From JAJDTQ01 sp965204235 (GTDB lineage: Bacteria; Desulfobacterota; Binatia; UBA9968; JAJDTQ01), in assembly GCA_965204235.1 (NCBI GenBank), contig OZ241979.1, positions 1,116,001 to 1,180,000 on the forward strand: DNA of 64,000 bases, written 5' to 3'. The position numbers and the translations under genes were made by a program. This document shows positions 30,998 through 40,452 of the stretch, piece after piece. How positions within the stretch are numbered: position 1 is the first letter of the stretch; every line of letters begins with the position of its first letter. Below the pieces are notes generated by a model. That model saw only the letters and a program-made list of their open reading frames with translations. It did not search any database and was not told where the DNA came from.

Positions 30998-31294
30998 CGG
31001 GGAACGGCCCGGAGCAACACGCTTTTCCTGATGTGTACCGGTATCCACAAAGGCCCCAGTTCGAACGCGGGTCGAATGCGCCTGAATGTATCGCCGTGTG
31101 CGCACCTTGTCAAACATGGCCGCGGCCGGCTGCCGGTGGAGTCCGGTTTGCCATTTGGCATCGACTGGCCTATCATCCGGCATGGCATGTGTTCCTTGCA
31201 TCCCCCACAGGTTGACGAGTGCGTGGACGGCTCCCTGCGGTCCGTACGCCCGACTTCGACCGCTCCTTCCCTTGCCGACGAGCCCGCGTGACGC
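30998..31294 (+). other. Divergent intergenic region between HNH gene and rng
   Basis: About 300 bp with no RNA gene or small ORF I can support. Promoters for rng (plus) and the HNH gene (minus) are expected here, but no strong hexamer pair stands out. Confidence 0.35.
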
Positions 31295-32794
31295 ATGAGA
31301 CGCATCCTCATCAACACGACTCCCCAGGAGACCCGCATCGCCGTGATGGAGGACAACGCCCTGGCCGAGTTCCTCATCGAACGCAACCGGGAAGAAGTCT
31401 GCGTCGGCAACATCTACAAGGGGCGCGTCGTGCGCGTGCTGCCCGGGATGCAGGCGGCGTTCGTGGACATCGGGCTGGAGAAGGCCGCTTTCCTCCATGC
31501 CTCGGACGTCTGCGCCCCGCCCGGGGCGGCGGCGGACGGGAGCGACGACGAAGGGGCGCCGGAACCCGGTTCCGAACCGGGTCGGCCCCGCATCGAGCAG
31601 CAACTCAGCCCCGACCAGGAGATCCTGGCGCAGGTGGCCAAGGAGCCCCTCGGGATGAAGGGCGCCCGCGTCACCACCCACATATCCCTGCCCGGTCGAT
31701 TCCTGGTATTCATGCCCGCCGTCGGGCACGTGGCCGTTTCCCGCAAGATCGAGGACGAGAAGGAACGGACGCGGTTGAAGGACATGGTCCGGGACCTGGC
31801 CGGGGAGGACGACGGCTTCATCGTCCGGACCGCCTGCGAGGGGCGCAACAAGAGGGACGTCCAGAGCGACGTCCGGTTTCTGACCACGCTCTGGTCCCGC
31901 ATCCGCAAGCGGCTGGAAACCGCGGCCACGCCGGAGCTGATCCACCGGGACCTGGACCTGGTCCCGCGCACCATCCGCGACTTCTTCAACGCCAACACCA
32001 AGGAAGCGGTGGTCGATCAGGCCGGGGAATACGAGCGGGTGCTCGAGTTCGTGAAGCAGTTCATGCCGCGGCTCAAGGGGCGAGTGAAGCTGTATGACGC
32101 GCCCGAGCCGCTGCTGGACCGCTACGAGGTCGAACACAAGGTCCGCAGGGCGCTGGAGCCCAAGATCTGGCTGAAGTCCGGCGGATACATCAACATCGAG
32201 CAGACCGAAGCGCTGACCGCGGTGGACGTGAACACCGGGCGGTACGTGGGGAAGAAGGACCAGGAAGCGACGGTCTTCAAGATCAACCTGGAAGCGGCCC
32301 GGGAGATCGTGCATCAACTGAGGCTGCGCAACGTGGGGGGCCTCATCATCATCGACTTCATCGACATGGCGCAGGCCGCCAACCGGAAGGAGATCCACGA
32401 CGCGCTGAAGGAGGCCGTCAAGGAGGACCGGGCCAAGACCCGGGTCCTGCCCATCTCCCGGTTGGGGCTCGTGGAGATGACCCGGCAGCGCACACGGGAG
32501 AACCTCGGCAACGTCCTCCTGAGCCCGTGCCCCTATTGCGCCGGACGCGGCCGCATCAAGTCCCACCCCACCATCGCATACGAGATCCTGCGCCGCATCA
32601 AACGGGAGAGCCTGCAACTCGACAACGGCGGGCGCATCACCCTGCGCGTACACCCCGGCATCGCCAACTTCCTGTACGACGAGGCCCGGGAGAGCCTGGA
32701 GGCCCTGGAACACGAGATCGACCGCAAGGTCATCATCAAGGCCGACTCCGGGCGGCACACGGAAGCCTACGAGATCGAGACGGATGCGTCCTGA
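31295..32794 (+). CDS. rng: Ribonuclease G (RNase E/G family)
   Basis: 499 residues, RNase G size with no C-terminal scaffold. It opens MRRILINTTPQETRIAV, then an S1 domain (GNIYKGRVVRVLPGMQAAFVDIG) with a charged loop inserted at ~75-100, the 5'-sensor and RNase H-like region (ALTAVDVNTGRYVG and GGLIIIDFIDM with the Mg-binding Asp residues) and the Zn-link CPYCAGRG. It is an endonuclease for rRNA and mRNA processing. Its last 11 bp overlap phoU. Confidence 0.94.
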   Translation: MRRILINTTPQETRIAVMEDNALAEFLIERNREEVCVGNIYKGRVVRVLPGMQAAFVDIGLEKAAFLHASDVCAPPGAAADGSDDEGAPEPGSEPGRPRIEQQLSPDQEILAQVAKEPLGMKGARVTTHISLPGRFLVFMPAVGHVAVSRKIEDEKERTRLKDMVRDLAGEDDGFIVRTACEGRNKRDVQSDVRFLTTLWSRIRKRLETAATPELIHRDLDLVPRTIRDFFNANTKEAVVDQAGEYERVLEFVKQFMPRLKGRVKLYDAPEPLLDRYEVEHKVRRALEPKIWLKSGGYINIEQTEALTAVDVNTGRYVGKKDQEATVFKINLEAAREIVHQLRLRNVGGLIIIDFIDMAQAANRKEIHDALKEAVKEDRAKTRVLPISRLGLVEMTRQRTRENLGNVLLSPCPYCAGRGRIKSHPTIAYEILRRIKRESLQLDNGGRITLRVHPGIANFLYDEARESLEALEHEIDRKVIIKADSGRHTEAYEIETDAS

Positions 32795-33470
32795 ACACAC
32801 CGACCGGAAGTACGAGGAAGAGCTCAAGTCGCTGCGCGACCGGATCATCCGGATGGGCGGCTTGGTGGAGGACCAGATCGACCGCTCCATCAAGGCCCTG
32901 GTGGACCGGGAAGCCGCGCAGGCGGAAGCCGTCATCGCACGGGACGCCGAGGTCAACCGGATGGACGCCGATATCGACGAGCTGTGCGTCCGCCTGATCG
33001 CCCTCCACCAGCCCGCGGGCAAGGACCTCCGGTTCGTGACCACTGCGCTCAAGATCACCACGGACCTGGAACGCATCGGGGACATCGCGGTGAACATCTC
33101 GGAGCGGTCCCTGGAGTTGATCCGCGAGGCGCCGCTCAAGCCCTACATCGATCTGCCGCGCATGGCCGAGATCTCCAGGCGGATGATCGCGGAGAGCCTG
33201 AACGCCTTCGTGCGCGAAGACACGACCTTGGCCCTCAAGGTCTGCCAGGACGACCAGGAGATCGACGACCTGAACGAGCAGATCTTCCGCGAGACGGTCT
33301 CGTACATGATCACCGAGCCCAGGACCATCAACCGGGCCATGAAGATCACGTTCGTTTCGAAATACCTGGAACGGATCGCAGACCATGCGACGAACATCGC
33401 GGAAATGGTCATATTCCTGGTCAAGGGCATGAACATCCGCCACGTCAAGGAAGTGCCCCGGTCCGTTTGA
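32784..33470 (+). CDS. phoU: Phosphate-signalling regulator PhoU
   Basis: 228 residues made of two homologous three-helix bundles; the repeated metal-site motifs are TTALKITTDLERIGDIAVN and TFVSKYLERIADHATNIAEM. PhoU connects the Pst transporter to PhoR and keeps the phosphate regulon off when phosphate is plentiful. It overlaps the end of rng by 11 bp and lies 17 bp before the response regulator. Order phoU-phoB-phoR without pstSCAB is notable; the transporter must be elsewhere. Confidence 0.94.
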   Translation: MRPEHTDRKYEEELKSLRDRIIRMGGLVEDQIDRSIKALVDREAAQAEAVIARDAEVNRMDADIDELCVRLIALHQPAGKDLRFVTTALKITTDLERIGDIAVNISERSLELIREAPLKPYIDLPRMAEISRRMIAESLNAFVREDTTLALKVCQDDQEIDDLNEQIFRETVSYMITEPRTINRAMKITFVSKYLERIADHATNIAEMVIFLVKGMNIRHVKEVPRSV

Positions 33471-33487
33471 AGCCGTCGGGAAACCGG

Positions 33488-34198
33488 ATGTCGGACAGGA
33501 TCCTCGTCGTGGAAGACGAGGCGGACATACGCAAGCTCATCTCGTACCACCTGCGCCAGGAGCGTTTCCGGGTCCTCGAAGTCGAGAACGGCGAAGACGC
33601 CCTCGACCTGGTGCGGGAGGAACCGCCGCGGCTCATCGTGCTGGACCTGATGCTGCCGGGTCTCTCGGGCCTCGATTTCTGCAGGATCATCCGACAGAAC
33701 CCGAAGACGGCCCGGACGCCGATCCTCATGGTCACCGCAAGGGCGGGCGAAGCCGACCGGGTGGTGGGACTGGAGTTGGGAGCCGACGACTACGTCACCA
33801 AACCCTTCAGCCCCAGGGAGATGGTGGCCCGGGTCAAGGCGGTGCTCCGGCGAACCGGGCCTTCGGAGCCGCCCGACACCGGGGAGGTCTATGAGAAGGG
33901 ATCCCTGAGGATCGATTTCACGACCTATGAGGTCCACGTGGCCGGAAAGCCGGTCCCGCTCACGCTCAAGGGGTTCGAGGTCCTGCGCTTCCTGGTCCGG
34001 AACCGCAACCGGGTGTTGAGCCGCGACCAGATCCTGGACGGCGTGTGGCATTCCGACGTTTACGTGATCCCTCGCACGGTGGACGTCCACATCCGGAGGA
34101 TCCGGGCGGCCCTCGAGCAGCATGACCGCAGTCCCGACCGGATCGTCACCGTCAGGGGCGTAGGCTACAAGTGGGATGAGGATTCCTTCGAGAAATAG
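33488..34198 (+). CDS. phoB: OmpR/PhoB-family response regulator
   Basis: 236 residues. Receiver domain: VVEDEADIRK (acidic pair), the phospho-acceptor Asp in LIVLDLMLPG (about residue 53), TAR switch Thr and the Lys in VTKPFSPREM. The C-terminal winged helix (LTLKGFEVLRFLVRNRNRVLSRDQILDGVW ... TVDVHIRRIRAALE ... TVRGVGYKW) is of the PhoB/OmpR type. Located between phoU and the sensor kinase, with its last 23 bp overlapping the kinase gene, it is most likely PhoB. ATG at 33488 chosen at the start of the receiver fold. Confidence 0.92.
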   Translation: MSDRILVVEDEADIRKLISYHLRQERFRVLEVENGEDALDLVREEPPRLIVLDLMLPGLSGLDFCRIIRQNPKTARTPILMVTARAGEADRVVGLELGADDYVTKPFSPREMVARVKAVLRRTGPSEPPDTGEVYEKGSLRIDFTTYEVHVAGKPVPLTLKGFEVLRFLVRNRNRVLSRDQILDGVWHSDVYVIPRTVDVHIRRIRAALEQHDRSPDRIVTVRGVGYKWDEDSFEK

Positions 34199-35663
34199 TC
34201 TCGTGGGCAGGTTGTGCGCCGGCTACCTGCTGCTCACCCTCCTCTTCTTCGCTTTCGTCCATCTCTGGCGTCCCGGCTCCGGGCCCTCCGAAGCGCCCGG
34301 CGGCGGCGTGGACCCGTGGGCGCTCACCGCGGTCTGGGCGATCTTCTCACTGGGCCTGCTGGGAGCCGCGGCGTGGCTCCGACGGACCATGGAGCGCGTG
34401 GCCGACATGGTGGCCTTCTGCCGAAGGGCCGGTCGCGAAGACCTCTCCGGGAAGGCGCTTCCGGTGCGGCGCGCGGATGAGCTGGGAGCGCTGGAGGAGG
34501 GCTTGGCCCGGCTGGCCGGCGCCCTGACGGGCCGCCTCCGGGAAATGACCGCCGAAAGGGAGAAACTGCGGTCCATCCTGAGTTGCATGATGGAAGGGGT
34601 GGTCGTGCTGGACACCGACGGCAGGGTGATCCTGGTGAACCAGATGGCCCGGAACATCTTCGACCTCCCGCCAGACGCCAACGTCCTCGGCATATCGACG
34701 GTGGAGATCCTGCGCCATCCGGAGATACAGGCCCTGGTCCGGGAGATCGTGGGAAGCGACGCCGCCCGCGACGCGCTCCACCGCCAGGTGGCCCTGGGCG
34801 ACGACTGCTGGTTCACGGTCAACGCGGCCCGCCTGAAGGACTCGGGGGCGCGCCTGCTCGGCTACGTGCTGGTGCTCCATGAGGTCAGCGAGTTGAAGCG
34901 GCTGGAACAGATCCGCGCCGACTTCGTCGCCAACGTCTCCCATGAGATGCGCACGCCCCTGACCGCCATACAGGGTTACGCCGAGACGCTCCTGGACGAC
35001 CCGCCCAACGACCCCAGGAAGGCGCGCCAGTTCCTCCACGTGGTCAAGCGCCACTCCGAGCGCCTGGGACGCCTCATCGACGACCTGCTGGCCCTGTCCG
35101 ACCTGGAGATGGGCAACGTGAGCCTGAGGATGCAGCAAGTGGTCGCCAAGCCGCTGATGGAACGCGTGCTGGAGCTCTTCCGGGACCGGACCAACCGGAA
35201 GCACATCCGCATACGCGTCCACGTGGACGCCCGCACGCCGCACGTGCTCGGAGACGAAGACCGTCTCCAGCAACTGCTCATCAACCTCGTCGACAACGCC
35301 GTCAAGTACACACCCGAACACGGCGAGGTGCGGGTGGAGGCGCGCTTCGAGCCGGGACCCGACGGCAACGGCGGACCCATGACGGCGTTGACCGTGTCGG
35401 ACACCGGCTGCGGCATCCCGGAAAAAGACCTGCCCCGGCTCACCGAGCGGTTCTACCGCGTTGACAAGGCGCGCTCCCGGGAGCTCGGAGGCACCGGGCT
35501 GGGCCTCGCCATCGTCAAGCACATCACCCAGGCCCATGGCGGCGAGTTGAAGATCGAGAGCCGGTTGGGCAAGGGCACCCGCGTCTCCGTCTATCTGCCG
35601 TGCGCTGCGGGCGGCGTCCCGTCCACGGCCCGGGCCGCTCCGGCAGGAGGCGCCCCGGCCTGA
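34176..35663 (+). CDS. phoR: Phosphate-regulon-type sensor histidine kinase
   Basis: 495 residues. Two N-terminal membrane helices (residues ~9-27 and ~48-67) with a short, probably non-sensing loop, then a HAMP-like linker, a PAS domain (MMEGVVVLDTDGRVILVNQMARNIF), the H-box VSHEMRTPLTAIQGYAE with His near residue 255, N-box NLVDNAVKYTPEHG, G1 DTGCGIPEKD and G2 GGTGLGLAIVKH. The minimal periplasmic loop and PAS domain fit PhoR, which senses phosphate through PhoU/Pst rather than directly. Start overlaps phoB, so they are translationally coupled. Confidence 0.92.
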   Translation: MRIPSRNSLVGRLCAGYLLLTLLFFAFVHLWRPGSGPSEAPGGGVDPWALTAVWAIFSLGLLGAAAWLRRTMERVADMVAFCRRAGREDLSGKALPVRRADELGALEEGLARLAGALTGRLREMTAEREKLRSILSCMMEGVVVLDTDGRVILVNQMARNIFDLPPDANVLGISTVEILRHPEIQALVREIVGSDAARDALHRQVALGDDCWFTVNAARLKDSGARLLGYVLVLHEVSELKRLEQIRADFVANVSHEMRTPLTAIQGYAETLLDDPPNDPRKARQFLHVVKRHSERLGRLIDDLLALSDLEMGNVSLRMQQVVAKPLMERVLELFRDRTNRKHIRIRVHVDARTPHVLGDEDRLQQLLINLVDNAVKYTPEHGEVRVEARFEPGPDGNGGPMTALTVSDTGCGIPEKDLPRLTERFYRVDKARSRELGGTGLGLAIVKHITQAHGGELKIESRLGKGTRVSVYLPCAAGGVPSTARAAPAGGAPA

Positions 35664-35796
35664 AGCGCCGCGCCTTCTTGCCGGAATACCTCCAATAGCG
35701 CGATTCTGCTTGCCAATCCGCCGTGGATGCCTTATCCTGCCATTTCGCCTGTCAACATGGCTGCGCCGCCGCCGTTCGTCGAACCGGGAGAAACTG

Positions 35797-37158
35797 ATGG
35801 AAGGCAAGAGAGTCGGGATCACCGAGACCGTGCTGAGGGACGCACACCAGTCGCTGCTCGCCACGAGGATGCGCACCGAGGACATGCTCCCCATCGCCCA
35901 CGACCTGGACGCCATCGGCTTCTGGTCGGTGGAGATGTGGGGCGGCGCGACCTTCGACGCCTGCCTCCGATACCTGGACGAGTGCCCCTGGGACCGCCTG
36001 CGGCTGATCCGGGACGCCATGCCCCGCACCCGGCTCCAGATGCTGCTGCGGGGCCAGAACATCGTCGGGTACCGCAACTACCCGGACGACGCGGTCGAGT
36101 ACTTCGTCGAGAAGTCCGCGGACAACGGCATCGACGTGTTCCGGGTCTTCGACGCCATGAACGACATCCGCAACATGAAGACCTCCATGGACGCGGTGAA
36201 ACGCACAGGGAAGACCCTGGAGGCCGCGGTCTCCTACACCATCAGTCCGGTCCACTCGCTGGAATACTTCCTCGACTTCGCCGAAAAGCTCGTCGAAGCG
36301 GGCACCGACGTCCTGGCCGTCAAGGACATGGCCGGCCTGTTGTCGCCGCACGTGGCTTACGATCTCATCGGCGAGTTGAAGAAGCGGTTCGCCGTTCCCG
36401 TCCACCTGCACTCCCACTGCACCACCGGCATGGCCCAGATGGCCTACATCATGGCGGTGGAGGCAGGCGTGGACATCATCGACACGGCCATCTCCACGCT
36501 GTCCCACGGCACCTCGCAACCGGCCACGGAGGCCCTCGTGGTGGCCCTCAAGGGCACCCCTTACGACACCGGTCTCGACCTGCGCCGGCTCAACGGCATC
36601 GCCAACTACTTCACAGAGGTGCGCAGCAAGTACAGCGACTTCGAGAGCCCCGTCAGCAACCGGGTCAACGCCGAGATCGTCGAGTCGCAGATCCCGGGCG
36701 GCATGCTCTCGAACCTGGTGACGCAGTTGCGCCAGCAGAACGCCGAAGGCCGCCTGGACGACGTGCTCCGGGAAGTGCAGGCGGTGCGCAAGGACCTCGG
36801 CTATCCGCCGCTGGTCACGCCCACCAGCCAGATCGTGGGTTCCCAGGCCACGTTGAACGTACTCACCGGCAAGCGCTACGGGGTCGTCACCATGGAGGTG
36901 CGCAACTACGTCATGGGCCACTACGGCGCACCGCCGGGACGGGTAAGCGACGAGATGAAGGCCATGGTCCTCGGCAAGAAGGACCCCATCCGCTGTCGTC
37001 CCGCCGACCTGCTGAAGCCCAGGATGGAAGACGCCCGCAAGGAGATCGGCGACCTCGCGGCCAGCGAGGAAGACCTGCTTTCCTACACGCTGTTCCCCGA
37101 CATCGCCAGGGACTACTTCGAGCGGCGGGGGCAGCAAAACGCCGCCGCGGCCGGCTAG
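35797..37158 (+). CDS. Carboxyltransferase subunit of a biotin-dependent pyruvate/oxaloacetate enzyme
   Basis: 453 residues. The HMGL-like TIM barrel has the signature ITETVLRDAHQSLLATRMRTEDM and EMWGGATFDACLRYL, the active-site Lys in VLAVKDMAGLL and metal ligands in HLHSHCTTGMAQM. A conserved C-terminal PYC/OADA domain follows (VTPTSQIVGSQATLNVL). The biotinyl (MKM) domain of OadA or PycB is missing, since the protein ends 37 residues after DLLKPRMEDARKEIGDL. It would pair with separate biotin carboxylase and BCCP subunits, not seen here, as in methylmalonyl/oxaloacetate or split pyruvate carboxylase systems. ATG at 35797 follows GGGAG. Confidence 0.85.
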   Translation: MEGKRVGITETVLRDAHQSLLATRMRTEDMLPIAHDLDAIGFWSVEMWGGATFDACLRYLDECPWDRLRLIRDAMPRTRLQMLLRGQNIVGYRNYPDDAVEYFVEKSADNGIDVFRVFDAMNDIRNMKTSMDAVKRTGKTLEAAVSYTISPVHSLEYFLDFAEKLVEAGTDVLAVKDMAGLLSPHVAYDLIGELKKRFAVPVHLHSHCTTGMAQMAYIMAVEAGVDIIDTAISTLSHGTSQPATEALVVALKGTPYDTGLDLRRLNGIANYFTEVRSKYSDFESPVSNRVNAEIVESQIPGGMLSNLVTQLRQQNAEGRLDDVLREVQAVRKDLGYPPLVTPTSQIVGSQATLNVLTGKRYGVVTMEVRNYVMGHYGAPPGRVSDEMKAMVLGKKDPIRCRPADLLKPRMEDARKEIGDLAASEEDLLSYTLFPDIARDYFERRGQQNAAAAG

Positions 37159-37221
37159 ACCGCAACGTCGTCCCCTCGCCGCCCCCTTGCCGGTTCACAG
37201 GCAGCCCGCGTCCCGGCAAGC

Positions 37222-38451
37222 ATGCCATCCATGCAACGATCCTGGCGCACCCCCGTCGTCGTCCTGGCCTGCGGCACGCTGGTGATGATGCTGGCCTTCG
37301 GCATCCGCCAGACCTACGGCCTGTTCCTGACCCCGGTCAGCGACGCGCTGGGCTGGCCCCGGGGCGTATTCTCCTTCGCGGTGGCGCTGCAAAGCCTCGT
37401 CTGGGGGCTCGCCCAGCCGATCCTGGGAGGACTGGCGGACCGCTACGGGTCCGCCAAGGTGGTGGCCCTGAGCGCCTTGGCCTACGTGGTGGGCCTCTAC
37501 CTCATGTCCGTGTCCCGGGACCCCTGGAGCATGACCTTCAGCACCGCCTTCCTCACCGGCGTGGGCATGAGCGGCACCAGCTTCTCCCTGGTCCTCGCGG
37601 TCATCGGCCGCAGCGCGCCCCCGAGCCGGCGCGGCCTCTACCTGGGCATCGGCAGCGCCGGCGGCTCCCTCGGGCAGTTCCTGGTGGTGCCCTTCGGCCA
37701 AGTCCTGATCTCGTCCTACGGTTGGGCGGACGCCCTCGCCCTGCTGGCCCTGACCGCCGGACTCGTGGTCCCGCTGTCCGCGGCGCTGGCAGAGAGCGCG
37801 CCGGCCGCGGGCGCGGCCCAGCGCGACCAGACCCTGTGGCAGGCCCTGGGGGAGGCCCGGCGCCACTCCGGGTACCTGTTGCTGACGGCCGGGTTCTTCG
37901 TCTGCGGCTTCCAGACCCTGTTCATCGCGTCCCACCTGCCGGCGCTGCTGGTGGACGCCGGCATGACGCCCGAAGCGGGCGCCACCGCGCTCATGCTCAT
38001 CGGGCTCTTCAACGTGGCCGGCTGCCTGGCGGCCGGCGCACTGGGCAACCGGTACAGCAAGAAGAACCTGTTGAGCTTCATCTACTTCATGCGCGCAGTG
38101 GTCATGGCCGGCTTCTTCCTCCTGCCCATGACCGAGCTGAGCGTGGTCGTCTTCTCCGCCCTCACGGGCCTGCTGTTCCTCAGCACCGTCCCCCTCACCA
38201 GCGGCATCGTCGCCCAGGTCTTCGGCACCCGGTACATGGCCATGCTCTACGGCATCGTGTTCCTGGACCACCAAGTGGGCAGCTTCGTGGGCATCTGGCT
38301 CGGCGGCGTGCTCTTCGACTACACAGGCTCTTACGACCTGGTCTGGTGGACCGGCGTCGGCCTCGGCGTGGCGGCCGCGCTGCTGCACTGGCCCATCGAC
38401 GAGCGGGCCATCCCCAGGACGGCGCCGCTGGCGGCGAGCGCGTCCCCCTGA
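37222..38451 (+). CDS. MFS transporter, MCT/oxalate-formate antiporter type
   Basis: 409 residues, twelve predicted helices. Start of TM1 is VVVLACGTLVMMLAFGIRQTYGLFLTPVSDALGW, close to the monocarboxylate and OFA subfamily; the MFS A-loop is GGLADRYGSAKVV. It likely moves an organic acid across the inner membrane. It starts 63 bp after the carboxyltransferase gene and ends 41 bp before the cyclodeaminase-like gene, suggesting one carboxylate-related transcription unit. Related in type to the second MFS gene at 50.2-51.4 kb. Confidence 0.85.
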   Translation: MPSMQRSWRTPVVVLACGTLVMMLAFGIRQTYGLFLTPVSDALGWPRGVFSFAVALQSLVWGLAQPILGGLADRYGSAKVVALSALAYVVGLYLMSVSRDPWSMTFSTAFLTGVGMSGTSFSLVLAVIGRSAPPSRRGLYLGIGSAGGSLGQFLVVPFGQVLISSYGWADALALLALTAGLVVPLSAALAESAPAAGAAQRDQTLWQALGEARRHSGYLLLTAGFFVCGFQTLFIASHLPALLVDAGMTPEAGATALMLIGLFNVAGCLAAGALGNRYSKKNLLSFIYFMRAVVMAGFFLLPMTELSVVVFSALTGLLFLSTVPLTSGIVAQVFGTRYMAMLYGIVFLDHQVGSFVGIWLGGVLFDYTGSYDLVWWTGVGLGVAAALLHWPIDERAIPRTAPLAASASP

Positions 38452-38492
38452 CCGCCGCTATCCGCGGCGCCCTGCAAAAGGACGGGAAGAAC

Positions 38493-39536
38493 GTGGCGTA
38501 CCTGATTCGAGCGGAAGACGCGGCCGACGTCATCACCATGGAGCAGGCCATCGACGCGGTGGAGGCCGGGTTCCGGGAACTGGGCGGCAACGCCGAACTG
38601 AACGCCCCGCGCCGCAGGATCATGACGCGGGAGGGAGCGCGGGTGAGCGTGCACCCCGGCGGCGTCCCGAGTCTCCGCGGCATCGGCGTCCTGGTCCACT
38701 CGGAGTTCGTGGCGGCCTCCGCGGACAACCAGACCTACGACCACATGGGCCGTCCGTGCGTGGTGCTGTTCGACACCCGGGACGCATCCCTCAAGGGAGT
38801 GCTGGCGGGTCGTTTCGGCCTCGGAGACCTCCCCGCCACCCGGGCCACCCAGTTGCGCACCGCGGCCACCAGCGCGGTGGGCACCCGCCGTCTCGCCCGG
38901 GAGGACGCCGCGGTGCTGGGGCTTCTGGGGGCGGGCGCCGAGGCCCGGTACCACCTGCGGGCCTTCGCCGCCATCCGCCCCCTGGAGCAGGTGAAGGTCT
39001 TCTGCCGCACTCCCGGGACCCGGGCGGCCTTCTGCAGGGAGATGCAGCCCCTGGCGCCGTGCGAGTTGATCCCGGTGGACAGCGCCCGCGAGGCGGTTCG
39101 AGGCGCGGACGTGGTCCTCGCCGCCACCAATTCCAACGTCCCGGTGTTCGACGGCTCATGGCTGGAGCCGGGCGTCCACGTCACCTCCATCGTCGGCGGC
39201 AACGTGGGGCTCATGAAAGCGGGCCTCATCGGGCAACGGCGCCGGGAAATCGACGACGCCACCGTTCGCCGCAGCCACGTCATCGTCGCCAACTCCCGGG
39301 AACAGGCCATCCAGGACGAGCAGGGAGACTTCCACGAACCGGTGGAGAAGGGCATCCTCCGCTGGGACCGAGTGGGCGACCTGAGCGACCTCCTCACCGG
39401 ACGGATACCCGGCCGCACCCGCCGGGAACAGGTCACCCTGTTCAAGAACAACGCCGGACAGGGAGTCGCCGACATCGCCATCGCCAGCCGGATCTTCGAC
39501 CTCGCCCGCGCCAGGGGGATCGGGACCGAGTTCTGA
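38493..39536 (+). CDS. Ornithine cyclodeaminase / mu-crystallin family protein
   Basis: 347 residues from a GTG start preceded by AAAAGGACGGGAAG. The Rossmann nucleotide site is LGLLGAGAEARYHLRA; PATRATQLRTAATSAVGTRRLAR and the substrate-domain residues RRRIMTREGARVSVHPGG match the family, which contains NAD(P)-dependent ornithine cyclodeaminases, alanine dehydrogenases and ketimine reductases. The exact substrate cannot be fixed. An ATG start is absent at this end. It is convergent with hemQ, 19 bp apart. Confidence 0.85.
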   Translation: MAYLIRAEDAADVITMEQAIDAVEAGFRELGGNAELNAPRRRIMTREGARVSVHPGGVPSLRGIGVLVHSEFVAASADNQTYDHMGRPCVVLFDTRDASLKGVLAGRFGLGDLPATRATQLRTAATSAVGTRRLAREDAAVLGLLGAGAEARYHLRAFAAIRPLEQVKVFCRTPGTRAAFCREMQPLAPCELIPVDSAREAVRGADVVLAATNSNVPVFDGSWLEPGVHVTSIVGGNVGLMKAGLIGQRRREIDDATVRRSHVIVANSREQAIQDEQGDFHEPVEKGILRWDRVGDLSDLLTGRIPGRTRREQVTLFKNNAGQGVADIAIASRIFDLARARGIGTEF

Positions 39537-39555
39537 ACGGCGCAGCGCCCCCGGG

Positions 39556-40452
39556 TCAGCCGGATTGGCGGGGCCTGCCCCCACCGTCCACCCGGAACTT
39601 CGGCGTCCTTCCTTCAAGCAGCGCCCCCAGCTCCCCGGCCCGGAACTGGAGCCCCGTGTAGAAGGGTCCGAACAGGCCGTAGATGGCGCTGGCCTCGTCG
39701 AAGCGCATCTCATAGACCAGCTTCTTGAACACCACCGGGTCGTCGGCGAACAGGTCCACGCCCCACTCCCAGTCGTCGAAGCCGATGGAGCCCGAGATGA
39801 TCTGGGTGACCCGGCCGGCGTAGCCCCGGCCGATGAAGCCGTGCTCCTGCATCATCCGCTGGCGCTCGGACAGCGGCGCCTGGTACCAGTTCCTGGCCTC
39901 GCCGCGCTTCTTGTCCATGGGATAGAAGCAGACGTAGCGTCGGGGGGGGATCTCGGGCCGGAGCCGGCCCTCCATGCTCTTCCGGGCCTGGACCAGGTAG
40001 GCTTCCACCAACTGCTTCCACTCCGGCGTATCGGGCGCGACCCCCTTCCGGTCCAGCGAACGGTAGAGCTGCGCGGACGCGCCGTAGAGCCCCAGCTCCA
40101 CCACCGAGAGATAGGATGTGGTCGTCTCGAGGAAGGCCGCCAGTTCGAGTTGGGCGAGGGCCAGCTCGGCGTCGTTCAGGTCGTCGAACGACTCGCGGAA
40201 ATGGATGAGCATCAGGTCGCCCTTGTGGCCGAGCAAGGAGACCAACCCGCTCCTGCCCGCGGGGCCCTGCTCCATGTCCGTCAGCACGGACACCGCTTCC
40301 TCCACGGCCTCGCGCCGCTTCACCGCGTCGAGGACGTTCCACTCCGCCCACCGGACGCGGAACATCTGGTGCAGTACGGCCCAACCCTCGAGGGTGAGGG
40401 GGGCGGGCGGAAGACGTCCGTGGTCGGCGGGTTTCCCCTGTGGATCACTCAT
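39556..40452 (-). CDS. hemQ: Coproheme decarboxylase (chlorite-dismutase family)
   Basis: 298 residues. It contains the HemQ signature VCFYPMDKKRGEARNWY (YPM(S/D)KKR loop), LGHKGDLMLIHFRESFDDL and the proximal heme region GRVTQIISGSIGFDDWEWGVDLFADDP. It completes the coproporphyrin-dependent heme pathway by decarboxylating coproheme to heme b. HemQ is common in Gram-positive and several non-proteobacterial lineages, which informs taxonomy. ATG at 40452 is chosen; the frame is open upstream to 40656 but without family similarity. No other heme genes are adjacent. Confidence 0.9.
   Translation of the reverse strand: MSDPQGKPADHGRLPPAPLTLEGWAVLHQMFRVRWAEWNVLDAVKRREAVEEAVSVLTDMEQGPAGRSGLVSLLGHKGDLMLIHFRESFDDLNDAELALAQLELAAFLETTTSYLSVVELGLYGASAQLYRSLDRKGVAPDTPEWKQLVEAYLVQARKSMEGRLRPEIPPRRYVCFYPMDKKRGEARNWYQAPLSERQRMMQEHGFIGRGYAGRVTQIISGSIGFDDWEWGVDLFADDPVVFKKLVYEMRFDEASAIYGLFGPFYTGLQFRAGELGALLEGRTPKFRVDGGGRPRQSG

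Noticed and set aside
30998..33139. Open upstream extension of the HNH gene frame
   Set aside because: It is antisense to rng and phoU. HNH-family similarity begins at MHTKVLML (30997).
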